Below are positions 26,699 to 37,222 of a stretch of DNA of 64,000 bases, one piece after another (within the stretch, counting starts at the first letter, position 1; each line of letters opens with the position of its first letter). The position numbers and the translations under genes were made by a program. Source of the stretch: Acidobacteriota bacterium. GTDB lineage: Bacteria; Acidobacteriota; Blastocatellia; RBC074. Location of the stretch: positions 62,001 to 126,000 of the forward strand of contig JAHBSF010000004.1 of assembly GCA_019639255.1 (NCBI GenBank). The letters are read 5' to 3'. The notes under the pieces were generated by a model. That model searched no databases, was not told the DNA's origin, and saw nothing but the letters and a program-made list of their open reading frames with translations.

Positions 26699-27931
26699 TT
26701 GGCAATCGTCAAGCCGTTTCGGGCGCTACGCCCCACACCCGAGAAGGCGGCCGAGGTTTCCGCCGTGCCGTATGACGTAGTCAACACGGCCGAAGCGCGA
26801 GCGCTGGCCGCAGGCAATCCGCTCAGTTTCCTTCACGTCTCGCGCCCCGAAATCGATCTCGCAGACGATGTCGATCCGCACGCGGACGAGGTCTACAACC
26901 TGGCTGCGCAAAACTTCGACGCCTTGACTGCCAAGGCGCCGCTTCTGATCGAAGACGACCCAAGCTTCTATTTCTACCGCCTGCGCATGGGCGCCCACAC
27001 GCAGACGGGGCTTGTAGCCTGCTGCTCGGTCGATGAATACGACGGCGATCTTATCCGCAAACACGAGCGCACGCGCAAGGACAAGGAAGACGACCGTACG
27101 CGGCACATGCTGACGCTGAGGGCGCAGACGGGCCCCGTGTTTCTCACCTATCAGCCGAACGCGCGGATCAATGCCGTAGCCGCGGTGGTGTCGAGGCGCA
27201 AGCCGCTGTTTGATTTTACAGCTCCTGACGGCGTAGCGCATACGGTGTGGCGCATACCCACCGAATCGAACGACGCCGTTGCTGCGGCATTCGCCGAAAT
27301 CGGGGCGCTCTATATCGCCGACGGCCATCATCGGGCAAAAAGCGCAAGCCGGGCGCGCGAGTCTTTACGCGACGCAAATCCGGAACACACGGGCGGCGAG
27401 GAATACAATTTCTTTCAGTGCGTGCTGTTTCCGGCCGATCAGGTGCAGATCCTGGCGTATAACCGCATCGTCAAGGATCTGCACGGACTGTCGAAGGAAG
27501 ACTTTCTGAAGAAAACCGGGGAAGAGTTCGAGATTTCGGATGATGCGCCCGCGACGCCGCAATCGCGCGGAGATTACGGGATGTACCTGGACGGCCGCTG
27601 GTACGGGTTAAAACTGCGGCGCGAAGTTACGCGGCCGATCAGGGTCACCGACGGGATGGACGTCAGCATATTGCAGGACAAGCTGCTGTCGCCGATCCTC
27701 GGCATCCGGGATGTGCGCACAGACAAGCGCATAGACTTTGTGGGCGGAATCCGCGGCGCCGAAGCACTCGAGCGGCTAGTGAATGACGGGGCGGCGGCCG
27801 TGGCGTTTTCGCTCTTTCCGGTGACGGTCGCCGAGTTGATGCAGGTTTCGGACGCCGGAGAAATCATGCCGCCGAAATCGACTTGGTTTGAACCGAAGCT
27901 GAGAGACGGACTTCTCAGCCACTTGATTTAG
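26699..27931 (+). CDS. DUF1015 family protein (COG4198), serine-cluster associated
   Basis: The 410-residue cytoplasmic protein has the full DUF1015 layout: VKPFRALRPTPEKA at the N terminus with VPYDVV, the IRKHERT motif (119-125) and the invariant IADGHHR (206-212). The start is TTG at 26699 with GAGAGG about 6 nt upstream. The family has no function I can state firmly. DGHHR resembles the catalytic DGHHR-type loop of ParB/Srx-fold serine kinases, and the gene stands directly before serA, with serC two genes further. A role in serine or phosphoserine metabolism is therefore plausible but inferred. A palindrome separates it from serA. Confidence 0.88.
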   Translation: MAIVKPFRALRPTPEKAAEVSAVPYDVVNTAEARALAAGNPLSFLHVSRPEIDLADDVDPHADEVYNLAAQNFDALTAKAPLLIEDDPSFYFYRLRMGAHTQTGLVACCSVDEYDGDLIRKHERTRKDKEDDRTRHMLTLRAQTGPVFLTYQPNARINAVAAVVSRRKPLFDFTAPDGVAHTVWRIPTESNDAVAAAFAEIGALYIADGHHRAKSASRARESLRDANPEHTGGEEYNFFQCVLFPADQVQILAYNRIVKDLHGLSKEDFLKKTGEEFEISDDAPATPQSRGDYGMYLDGRWYGLKLRREVTRPIRVTDGMDVSILQDKLLSPILGIRDVRTDKRIDFVGGIRGAEALERLVNDGAAAVAFSLFPVTVAELMQVSDAGEIMPPKSTWFEPKLRDGLLSHLI

Positions 27932-27949
27932 CGTCGAGAAGAAGTGCTG

Positions 27950-28057
27950 AGAAAGAGGGATAACGGAACATACGAAATGAAACAAAAATTACGGAAAAGT
28001 CGAATATTTCCGTTTGTTCCGTCTTATTTCGAATGTTGCGTTATCTCTCTTTCTTTC
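27950..28057. repeat. Intergenic palindrome, copy 9
   Basis: Preceded by GAAGAAGTGCTGAGAAAGAG, the outer extension also seen at 40677. Left arm GATAACGGAACATACGAAAT, right arm CTTATTTCGAATGTTGCGTT. Loop AGTCGAATATTT. The frame through the left arm reads MKQKLRKSRIF, similar to the leader of the UnbV protein, but leads nowhere here. Confidence 0.85.
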
Positions 28058-28090
28058 TAAACCGGGAATTTCCGAACTCCCATACTCGCC

Positions 28091-29293
28091 ATGAAAATAC
28101 TCATAGCCGACAAGTTTGAGCAAAGCGGGATCGAGGCATTGCACGAGGCAGGATGCGAGGTCGTATCCGATCCCGAACTGAAGGACGACGCACTTGCAAA
28201 CGCACTGCGCGAAACCCAGGCCGATGTACTCGTCGTGCGCTCTACAAAAGTTACCGAAGCGATGCTCGATTCAGGACGACTGAGCCTCGTAGTGCGCGCG
28301 GGCGCAGGCTACAACACAATCGAGGTCAAAGCCGCTTCGGCGCGCGGCATATACGTATCGAACTGTCCCGGCAAAAACTCCGTAGCCGTAGCGGAGCTGG
28401 CCTTCGGATTGCTGCTTGCATTGGATCGCCGCATCGCGGACAACGTGGCGGACCTGCGCGCCGGGCGATGGAACAAGAAGGAATATTCGAAGGCGCGCGG
28501 CCTGTACGGAAAATCCATCGGGCTTGTGGGGCTCGGGCAGATCGGGCGCGAGATGATCGTGCGCGCTCACGCCTTCGGGATGAAGGTATTCGGGTGGAGC
28601 CGCTCGCTCACGCCCGAAAGCGCCGTCGATATGGGCATCACCTTCCGCCAGACGATTCCCGAACTTGCCAACGACACCGAGATTCTGAGCGTACATCTGG
28701 CGCTGACGCCCGATACGCGCGGCATCATCAACGCCGACGTGTTTGAAGCCATGCGGCCGGGAACGTATTTTCTGAATACTTCGCGCGCCGAAGTCGTAGA
28801 TGCGGCGGCGCTCGCGCAGGCGGTCAAAATCAAAGGCATCCGGGCTGGACTCGATGTATTCGCCGACGAGCCGACATCGGCGACGGGGGAATTCAGCGAT
28901 CCCCTTGTATCGCTGCCGAATGTATACGGAACGCATCACATCGGAGCCTCGACCGAGCAGGCGCAGGAGGCGATTGCGGCAGAAACCGTGCGCATCATCA
29001 CAACATTTCTGGAAACGGGCAATGTACCGAATGTGGTGAATCTGGCCGACAGGACGCCGGCTACGCATCTGCTCGTTGTGCGCCATCGCGACCGGCCCGG
29101 AGTGCTCGCACACGTTATGCACGAACTGAAGGCGGCGCTGATAAACGTGCAGGAAATGGAAAACAGGGTATTTTCGGGGGCGGAAGCCGCGATTGCCCGC
29201 ATACAACTCGACAGCGCCCCGGCCGAGGAAACCATAGAGAAAATCCGCAGCGGAAACGCCGAGATCATCGAAGTCAACCTGCTAAACCTGTAA
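28091..29293 (+). CDS. serA: D-3-phosphoglycerate dehydrogenase
   Basis: This 400-residue NAD-dependent dehydrogenase oxidises 3-phosphoglycerate, the first step of serine synthesis. The dinucleotide-binding motif is GLGQIG (147-152). The catalytic triad is Arg232 (NTSRAEVVD), Glu260 (DVFADEP) and His283 (THHIGAS). A C-terminal ACT-like regulatory domain (about 325-400; LLVVRHRDRPGVLAHVMHEL) suggests serine feedback, as in short-type PGDHs. It lies between DUF1015 and a membrane protein, each separated by a palindrome, and 1.6 kb from serC. Confidence 0.96.
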   Translation: MKILIADKFEQSGIEALHEAGCEVVSDPELKDDALANALRETQADVLVVRSTKVTEAMLDSGRLSLVVRAGAGYNTIEVKAASARGIYVSNCPGKNSVAVAELAFGLLLALDRRIADNVADLRAGRWNKKEYSKARGLYGKSIGLVGLGQIGREMIVRAHAFGMKVFGWSRSLTPESAVDMGITFRQTIPELANDTEILSVHLALTPDTRGIINADVFEAMRPGTYFLNTSRAEVVDAAALAQAVKIKGIRAGLDVFADEPTSATGEFSDPLVSLPNVYGTHHIGASTEQAQEAIAAETVRIITTFLETGNVPNVVNLADRTPATHLLVVRHRDRPGVLAHVMHELKAALINVQEMENRVFSGAEAAIARIQLDSAPAEETIEKIRSGNAEIIEVNLLNL

Positions 29294-29295
29294 TA

Positions 29296-29380
29296 GGGAA
29301 CGCGGAAAAACGGAATGGAACGGAAAAAACGGAATACAAATATAGTTCCGTTTCTTCCGTTCATTTCCGTTTCTTCCGTA
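29296..29380. repeat. Intergenic palindrome, copy 10
   Basis: Left arm GGAACGCGGAAAAACGGAAT, right arm ATTTCCGTTTCTTCCGTACT. It shows a strong 9-10-nt periodicity of CGGAA. Its left arm contains the only available ATG of the following gene. Confidence 0.8.
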
Positions 29381-30775
29381 CTCACCTTTCTGCTGATCCT
29401 CGCCTTTTCTCTTGCATTGCTGTGGACGCCTCCCATTGTTGGACTTGCGGACAACGGCGATTTCTTCCGAATGCTGCGATGGGGGCAGCTCGCGCATCGC
29501 ACTCTCAGGGACGGAGAGGTCGAAGACCGGTACGAAGGCTGGATAAATCGGGAATACCGGTTCGTCGCGCATCCGATGCTTGCGTGGAAGGGACTGCCTT
29601 CATCCGAAGCGTTATTCGTCAAGGCGGCTGCGCTGCTTGCGCTGATATGGCCGGGGGGCGGCAGCTTCGATTTGCGCCTGCTCGGGCTTGTACACGCGCT
29701 TGCATTCGCGGCAGCGGCGACGCTGTTGCTGCGGGGCTGGCGCGAAGTACTTCTGCCCTCGCCCGTACTCATCGCGGGGCTTGTCGTTGTTTTTTGCGAC
29801 ATCGGTTACCTGGTTTACTTTCAGTCGTTTTACAGCGAAGCCGCCTCGTTCATTTTTCTGCTCGCATTCGTCGGATCGGGACTGCTTTTAATGAGCGGCG
29901 CGATTTCGCGCGGGCGAACGTGGTTATTTTTCGCCTGTGCATTTCTGCTGGTATCGGCAAAAGCGCAGAATATACTGCTTGCGCTGCCGCTCGCGCTCAC
30001 AGCCGCACGACTTTACATCGACGCGGCTGGTGATCGCCGATTGCGCCGAATCGTTCTGGCCGGTTTTACGGCAATCCTGCTCATCGCCGCCGGCATATAC
30101 ATCACAACGCCGCGCGGGATGAAGAACGCCAACCTGTACAACAGCGTATTCAACGGATTTCTGAAGTGGACGCCTTCGCCCGGCGCGGCGCTTGCCCGGC
30201 TCGGACTCGATCCGGGTTTATCGGAATTGGCCGGATCGAACTATTTCCAGACGCCGGTAGATGTAACCGGCGAGGAGATGCAGCAGAAATTCTTCGCTCG
30301 AACAGGACCGCTCGCCGTTGCGGGGCATTACCTGCGAAATCCTGCGGATCTGCTGATTGCAATGCAAAGGACGGCGATCTCGGCATTCACGCTGCAGCCC
30401 GAGATATACGGCAATTTTGAAAGAAGCTCCGGTTATCCATACGGCGAAAAAGCAGTGCGCTGGAATCTGTGGAGCAGATTCAAACAAAACATGCTTCCGC
30501 ACTCGCTGACGATTGTTGCGGTGCATGCGGGACTGCTGCTGCTTGGAATCATTGTGATGCGGCGCGGCAGGGAGCGAAATCTCGGCGAGTTTTATTTCGC
30601 GCTCTGGCTGATGATGTGTTTGTCGTTCGCGGTGCCGGTTCCGGGCGACGGCGAAAACGATCTGGAAAAACACCTGTTTCTTTATCAGGCGCTGTTTGAC
30701 CTGTCGCTAGTGATCGCAGCCGCGACGGCCGTTCGCGCGATCGTACGAAAACTTGACGCCCGAAGACGTTCATGA
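29315..30775 (+). CDS. Polytopic membrane protein, GT-C / WsfD-like glycan biosynthesis type
   Basis: The 486-residue protein has about ten membrane helices. After the first helix an external loop reads TPPIVGLADNGDFFRMLRWGQ, whose acidic ADNGDF is reminiscent of the WsfD-type hexose transferases linked to surface glycans. A second helical bundle, a loop with NLYNSVFNGFLKWTP and ELAGSNYFQTPVD, and an FYFALWLMM helix follow. It is likely a polyprenyl-phosphate-sugar-dependent transferase at the membrane; the substrate is unknown. The only in-frame ATG (29315) lies in the left arm of a palindrome, so either the first about 20 residues are repeat-derived or a non-ATG start is used. It lies between serA and serC. 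Confidence 0.7.
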   Translation: MERKKRNTNIVPFLPFISVSSVLTFLLILAFSLALLWTPPIVGLADNGDFFRMLRWGQLAHRTLRDGEVEDRYEGWINREYRFVAHPMLAWKGLPSSEALFVKAAALLALIWPGGGSFDLRLLGLVHALAFAAAATLLLRGWREVLLPSPVLIAGLVVVFCDIGYLVYFQSFYSEAASFIFLLAFVGSGLLLMSGAISRGRTWLFFACAFLLVSAKAQNILLALPLALTAARLYIDAAGDRRLRRIVLAGFTAILLIAAGIYITTPRGMKNANLYNSVFNGFLKWTPSPGAALARLGLDPGLSELAGSNYFQTPVDVTGEEMQQKFFARTGPLAVAGHYLRNPADLLIAMQRTAISAFTLQPEIYGNFERSSGYPYGEKAVRWNLWSRFKQNMLPHSLTIVAVHAGLLLLGIIVMRRGRERNLGEFYFALWLMMCLSFAVPVPGDGENDLEKHLFLYQALFDLSLVIAAATAVRAIVRKLDARRRS

Positions 30776-30877
30776 CAGATTCGCTTTTCGATTGCGATAC
30801 TACGTTTCCAGAATGCCTTATCTCCTGACCCGATTCAGGAATGCCATATTTCCGGTTTTGACAAGGAGCAATGATTT

Positions 30878-31969
<1,092 letters not shown>

Positions 31970-31993
31970 ATCAAACCACACGACATTCGGACG

Positions 31994-32094
31994 CAAGAGA
32001 CACCGGAACAAACGAAATGATACGAAACTTACGGAATAGTTGAATATTTCCGTGGTTTCCGTCTTATTTCGTTTGTTCCGTTATCTCTCTTCTC
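31994..32094. repeat. Intergenic palindrome, copy 11
   Basis: Left arm AAGAGACACCGGAACAAACG, right arm TTATTTCGTTTGTTCCGTTA. Loop AGTTGAATATTT. It lies between convergent genes and ends at the DUF1501 stop codon. Confidence 0.85.
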
Positions 32095-33450
32095 TCAGGC
32101 GAGGATATCCCTGACCACGCGGCCGTGCACGTCGGTCAGGCGGAAATCGCGTCCCGCGTATCTGAACGTAAGCCGCGTGTGATCGAAGCCGAGAAGGTGC
32201 AGTATCGTTGCGTGAAAATCGTGGACGTGCACTTCATTTTCCGCGACGTTTGCGCCCAGATCGTCGCTGCTGCCGTAAACCATACCGCCCCGCGCGCCGC
32301 CGCCCGCAAGCCACGATGAAAATACCTTGTTGAAATGTCCGCGCCCCTTTGCGCCTTCGGCGTGCGGCGTGCGCCCGAACTCCGTAGTCCAGACGACAAG
32401 CGTATCATCGAGCATGCCGCGCGATTTCAGATCCTTCAGCAATCCGGCGATCGCCTGATCCACGTTGAGGGCCAGCGGTTCGTGCGTTTTCATATCCGAG
32501 TGGGCGTCCCAGTTGTTAGCCGCCCCGACATCGATCAGTTCGATAAAGCGCACGCCGCGCTCCGCAAGCCGGCGCGCAACCAGACATTGCCAGGCAAATC
32601 CCTTCGTGCTGCCGCGCTCCAGTCCGTAAAGCTTCAGCGTCGCGTCGGTTTCTTTCGACAGATCCAGCGCCTCGGGCATCGCCATCTGCATGCCGAACGC
32701 GGTTTCATACGACCGCACGCGCGCCGACAGATGCTCATCCGTCGAGCGGCGTGAAAGGTGTCTGCGATTGAAACGTTCGAGCAATCCGAGTTCGCGCCGC
32801 TGCACATCCTCGCTCGCAGCCCTTCGGTTCAGATTCGGGATCGGTTCGTTCCCGGCAAGCACGCGCGTGCCCTGATACACGGCGGGAAGAAAATCCGAAT
32901 CCCAGACCTGCCCGCCCGCATATGGAAGCTCCGGCGCCAGCACCACAAACGCCGGAAGATTGCGGTTTTCCGTACCCAATCCGTAAGTCGCCCACGAACC
33001 GATGCTCGGGCGTTTTACCGTCACCGAACCGGTGTGGATGCCCATAGTAGCCTGAAAATGATCGTTGTGATCGCCGCGCATCGAGCGGATCAGGCATATG
33101 TCGTCGACGCATCCTGCGATGTGCGGGAAAAGTTCGCTCACCTCGGTTCCGCACCGGCCGCGCGGCTTGAACTCCCACAACGCGGGCAGAAAACGCGTAT
33201 TTCCTTTTTCGTATTCCGCCTTCAGCCGCGGCTTGGGATCGAACGAATCGACGTGCGATACGCCGCCCGACATGTACATAAAGATCACGCGCTTTGCGCG
33301 GCCCGGAAAATGCGGCGCGCGCGGCGCAAGCGGATTGTCCTCGCCTCGCGCCTCATCCGACAGCAGGTGCGACAGCACCGCCGGCATCATCAGCGATCCC
33401 GCAAACAGCGATTGCACTACACGGCGACGCGAACACTTATGCTCTGACAT
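32095..33450 (-). CDS. Tat-exported DUF1501 family protein
   Basis: The roughly 451-residue protein has a twin-arginine-like leader, SRRRVVQSLFAGSLMMPAVL. The sulfatase-like fold follows, with FMYMSGGVSHVDSFDPKP, LIRSMRGDHNDHFQATMGIHTG and VVWTTEFGRTPHAEGAKGRGH, as in DUF1501 (sulfatase-like, alkaline-phosphatase superfamily). The function is unproven; in Planctomycetes and Acidobacteria it is almost always paired with PSD1 proteins, as here. The start at 33450 gives a clean leader; an upstream ATG at 33480 would overlap the PSD1 stop. It is coupled to that gene and probably acts in the periplasm. Confidence 0.88.
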   Translation of the reverse strand: MSEHKCSRRRVVQSLFAGSLMMPAVLSHLLSDEARGEDNPLAPRAPHFPGRAKRVIFMYMSGGVSHVDSFDPKPRLKAEYEKGNTRFLPALWEFKPRGRCGTEVSELFPHIAGCVDDICLIRSMRGDHNDHFQATMGIHTGSVTVKRPSIGSWATYGLGTENRNLPAFVVLAPELPYAGGQVWDSDFLPAVYQGTRVLAGNEPIPNLNRRAASEDVQRRELGLLERFNRRHLSRRSTDEHLSARVRSYETAFGMQMAMPEALDLSKETDATLKLYGLERGSTKGFAWQCLVARRLAERGVRFIELIDVGAANNWDAHSDMKTHEPLALNVDQAIAGLLKDLKSRGMLDDTLVVWTTEFGRTPHAEGAKGRGHFNKVFSSWLAGGGARGGMVYGSSDDLGANVAENEVHVHDFHATILHLLGFDHTRLTFRYAGRDFRLTDVHGRVVRDILA

Positions 33451-33469
33451 GGCTTTTGCCTTTTCCGTC

Positions 33470-36052
33470 TCACTCGACATAAAGGAACTCGTTGCTTGCA
33501 AGCAGCACCCGCAGATAACTCGCAAGCGCTTCGCGCACGAGCCGCTCCTCGGCTACGCCCGCAGCCTTCAAATCCGCCTGAATCTGCGCCACGTACTGCG
33601 CGCCGTCGCGAATTTCAACCGCCGTTGCGGGTCTTCCGAACGCCAGTCTGTAAGCGTAATCGATGCGCTTCGGCGTTTCCGCAAAGGCCATCCCCACGCG
33701 CACGGCGAACAGATCCGCCTGCGCGTGCACGAACGGATCGTTCATCAGGTAGAGCGCCTGCACGGGCGTGGTGCTCGAAGCGCGCACCGCAGTTGCCGCA
33801 TTCGTGTCCGGCCCGTCGAATACCTCCATCAACGGATGCTTGCGCAGGCGCTGCTGCATCAAGTACACGCTGCGGCGGTTTGAATCGTAGACGGCGAAAA
33901 ACTGCCGGTGCTGCGTGTAGCGCCAGTCGCGCTCGGGCGGAAACGGATGTTCGCCTCCGGTTGAAGCATCCAGCCCGCCGCTTACAAACAGCATCGCATC
34001 GCGTATTTCCTCGGCCGAAAGCCTGCGACGATCGAAACGTCCGAAATATTCATTGCCCGCATCCCCGCGCACATTCGCAGCAGCGGTTCTTTCGCGCACC
34101 GACGACTGATATGTGCGCGAGAGCATGATGCTCCGATGCAGTTTCTTGATCGACCAGCCGTCTTCGATAAATCGCGAAGCGAGGTAATCGAGCAGTTCGG
34201 GATGAGTCGGAGGCGCGCCGCGCGAGCCGAAATCGTTCGGCGTTGCGACTATCCCGCGACCGAAATGATACGCCCATACGCGATTGACAAGGACGCGCGC
34301 CGTCAGCGGATTTTTCGGATCGGCGATCCAGGCGGCGAGTTCGTCGCGCCCGCTTCCCTTGCAGTCTTCCGAGAGTTTTTGCCCGCCGAGTATCTGCAAA
34401 AAGCCGCGCGGCGCTTCGTCGCCCAGGTTTTTCGGATCGCCCTTGCGGTGAATCCGCGCGTTTGCGGGCCGCCCCTCGACTACGGCGTATGCTTTTTCCA
34501 CACGCGGCGCACGATCGTCGAGTTCGGCGATGCGGGCCTTGACGAGTTTTTCCTCGGCTTCGACTTCTTCGGGCAAACGCGTAGTTTTGCTCGCAAGCCC
34601 CCAGTTCATCCCGTCGCGGTCGTAATCGGCGGGCCGCGTTTCTACGGGCGGAAACAACGGCGCAGGCGCAGTTTTTTCGGCCTTTTCAACATTCTCCTGT
34701 TTTGCGGATGCATCCTGCGGCGCTTTGCCCTTGTTGCGCCCGGCGTATCCCTTCTCGGCGGTCAACATCTCCCGCCGGTCGTCGAGTTCATCGAGTTCGC
34801 GCTGCCATTTGTTGAAATCTTCGGCGGCCTTGCCCTCGGCGAGCGGCGCGAAACCTACGGGGTGGCGGTAGATTTCCGCGCCCGGAAATGCATAGCGCGA
34901 ACTGTTGAATATGCCGTAAAGGGCGTAATAATCGGCCGCAGGTACGGGATCGAACTTGTGATCGTGGCAGCGCGCACAACTGACGCTGAGGCCGAGAAAG
35001 ACCTTGCCCAGATTGTCGATCGTGTCGTCGATCGTAAGATTGAATTCCTTGTTGCGCGAACCGAAGCGCCGCGATAGCGCAAGATACCCCGTAGCGATTA
35101 TGTTTTCACGCCGCTCGGCCTCGGTTTTGTGCGGCAACAGGTCGCCGGCTAACTGTTCGCGTATGAATTTATCGTAGGGCTTGTCGGCGTTGAACGAATC
35201 TATGGCGTAGTTGCGATACCTGAAAGCCGACGGGACGGGAAAATCAGAATTGTCTCCGGCGGTATCGGCGTAACGCACAAGATCCAGCCAGTGCCTTCCC
35301 CAGCGTTCGCCGTAATGCCGGGATGCAAGCAACCGGTCGACGACCTTTGCAAACGCATCGGGAGAAGAATCGGTGAGGAAGTCATCCACTTCGGCGGGCG
35401 TGGGCGGAAGTCCCGTAAGATCGAACGTCGCGCGGCGCAGCAGCGTGCGTTTATCGGCGTCCAAGGCCGGGCGCAGGGATTTTTCTTCGAGTTTTGCCAG
35501 TATGAAACGGTCTACAGGCGTGCGCGCCCACGTCTGATTTTTCACTTCCGGAATCGCGGGATCTTTTACGGGCTGATAGGCCCAGAATTTTTTCGCCTCG
35601 TTGAAATCATATGCGGGCGCGGGTGCAGCGACTACCGGCGCAGTGCGCGGATCGGGCGCGCCCATACTGATCCAGGCTTCGATGTCCCGTATCTCTTCAT
35701 CGGTGAGTTTGCCGGAGGGCGGCATCTGGAGCTTTGCATCGTTGTAACGAATTGCGGCTACGAGCAGGCTCGTCGCGGGATTACCGGGAATTATCGAGGG
35801 ACGGCCCGAGGCGCCGCCGCGCAGCATCCCGTCGCGCGAGTCGAGCAGGAGCGCGGCGGCCGGTGTTTTGCTTTTTGCGCTGTGGCAACCGTAGCAGTTA
35901 GCGGTCAGTATGGGGCGGATCTTTTTCTCGAAAAATTCCACGCCCTCGCGCGAGGGCTCCGGGTTCTGTACGGACGCGTCCACCTGACGGGCGCCAATCC
36001 AGCCCCCAGCCGCCAGCAATACGATGATGATGCTTTTGACCGTTCTCTTCAT
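33470..36052 (-). CDS. PSCyt1-PSD1 protein (DUF1549/DUF1553 with cytochrome c domain)
   Basis: The 860-residue protein has a signal segment (about 8-20) and a PSCyt1 cytochrome c domain with the single heme motif CYGCH (53-57) and probable Met ligand in LQMPPSGKL. DUF1549 (about 175-385; TPVDRFILAKLEEKSLRPALDA, HYGERWGRHWLDLVRYADT) and DUF1553 (about 580-845; NPLTARVLVNRVWAYHFGRG, RRLSAEEIRDAMLF) follow. A second CARCHDHKFDPV site near 360 is a further CxxCH heme candidate. Function is unknown in the family, although genome context in Planctomycetes links it to polysaccharide degradation or exported redox chemistry. It is the first gene of a pair with DUF1501. Confidence 0.92.
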   Translation of the reverse strand: MKRTVKSIIIVLLAAGGWIGARQVDASVQNPEPSREGVEFFEKKIRPILTANCYGCHSAKSKTPAAALLLDSRDGMLRGGASGRPSIIPGNPATSLLVAAIRYNDAKLQMPPSGKLTDEEIRDIEAWISMGAPDPRTAPVVAAPAPAYDFNEAKKFWAYQPVKDPAIPEVKNQTWARTPVDRFILAKLEEKSLRPALDADKRTLLRRATFDLTGLPPTPAEVDDFLTDSSPDAFAKVVDRLLASRHYGERWGRHWLDLVRYADTAGDNSDFPVPSAFRYRNYAIDSFNADKPYDKFIREQLAGDLLPHKTEAERRENIIATGYLALSRRFGSRNKEFNLTIDDTIDNLGKVFLGLSVSCARCHDHKFDPVPAADYYALYGIFNSSRYAFPGAEIYRHPVGFAPLAEGKAAEDFNKWQRELDELDDRREMLTAEKGYAGRNKGKAPQDASAKQENVEKAEKTAPAPLFPPVETRPADYDRDGMNWGLASKTTRLPEEVEAEEKLVKARIAELDDRAPRVEKAYAVVEGRPANARIHRKGDPKNLGDEAPRGFLQILGGQKLSEDCKGSGRDELAAWIADPKNPLTARVLVNRVWAYHFGRGIVATPNDFGSRGAPPTHPELLDYLASRFIEDGWSIKKLHRSIMLSRTYQSSVRERTAAANVRGDAGNEYFGRFDRRRLSAEEIRDAMLFVSGGLDASTGGEHPFPPERDWRYTQHRQFFAVYDSNRRSVYLMQQRLRKHPLMEVFDGPDTNAATAVRASSTTPVQALYLMNDPFVHAQADLFAVRVGMAFAETPKRIDYAYRLAFGRPATAVEIRDGAQYVAQIQADLKAAGVAEERLVREALASYLRVLLASNEFLYVE

Positions 36053-36082
36053 TTAATCCAGACCACACGACTTCGGGGCAGA

Positions 36083-36182
36083 GAAGAGAGATAACGGAAC
36101 AAACGAAAAAAGACGGAACAGACGGAAATATTCAATTATTCCGTAATTTTCGTTTCATTTAGTTTGTTTCGTTATCTCTCTT
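36083..36182. repeat. Intergenic palindrome, copy 12
   Basis: Left arm AGAGAGATAACGGAACAAAC, right arm TTTAGTTTGTTTCGTTATCT. The loop AAATATTCAATTATT is the reverse orientation of the loop at 51184-51284 and equals the uninterrupted form of the loop at 59373. It lies between divergent PSD1 and lepB. A fragment with TTTCCGTTCAATTCCGCG follows at about 36222-36250. Confidence 0.88.
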
Positions 36183-36277
36183 GCCGTCTCACGCTGCGAG
36201 GTGGACAATATCACTTCCGCGATTTCCGTTCAATTCCGCGCCTTCCGTGTTCCCTTCTTTTGATTTACACTTCGCCA

Positions 36278-37066
<789 letters not shown>

Positions 37067-37119
37067 AGGGTGCAAACGAAACCGCAGAAATGAAACGCCA
37101 GAGAATCAAGCCGCTACAG

Positions 37120-37222
37120 GAGAAAGATAACACGACATTCGAAATGATACGAAAATTAGGGGAAAGTCGCATATTTCGGTATGTTCAGTCTATTTTCGTA
37201 TGTTTCGTTATCTCTCTTCTTT
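37120..37222. repeat. Intergenic palindrome, copy 13 (overlaps start of next gene)
   Basis: Left arm AGAAAGATAACACGACATTC then GAAATGATACGAAAATTAGG. Right arm CTATTTTCGTATGTTTCGTT then ATCTCTCTTC. The ATG in the left arm is in frame with the UnbV gene, and the right arm codes for a hydrophobic stretch. Confidence 0.85.

Noticed and set aside
30820-30842. Small hairpin TCCTGA...TCAGGA before serC as terminator
   Set aside because: Only a 6-bp stem with no T-tract; it could equally be chance.
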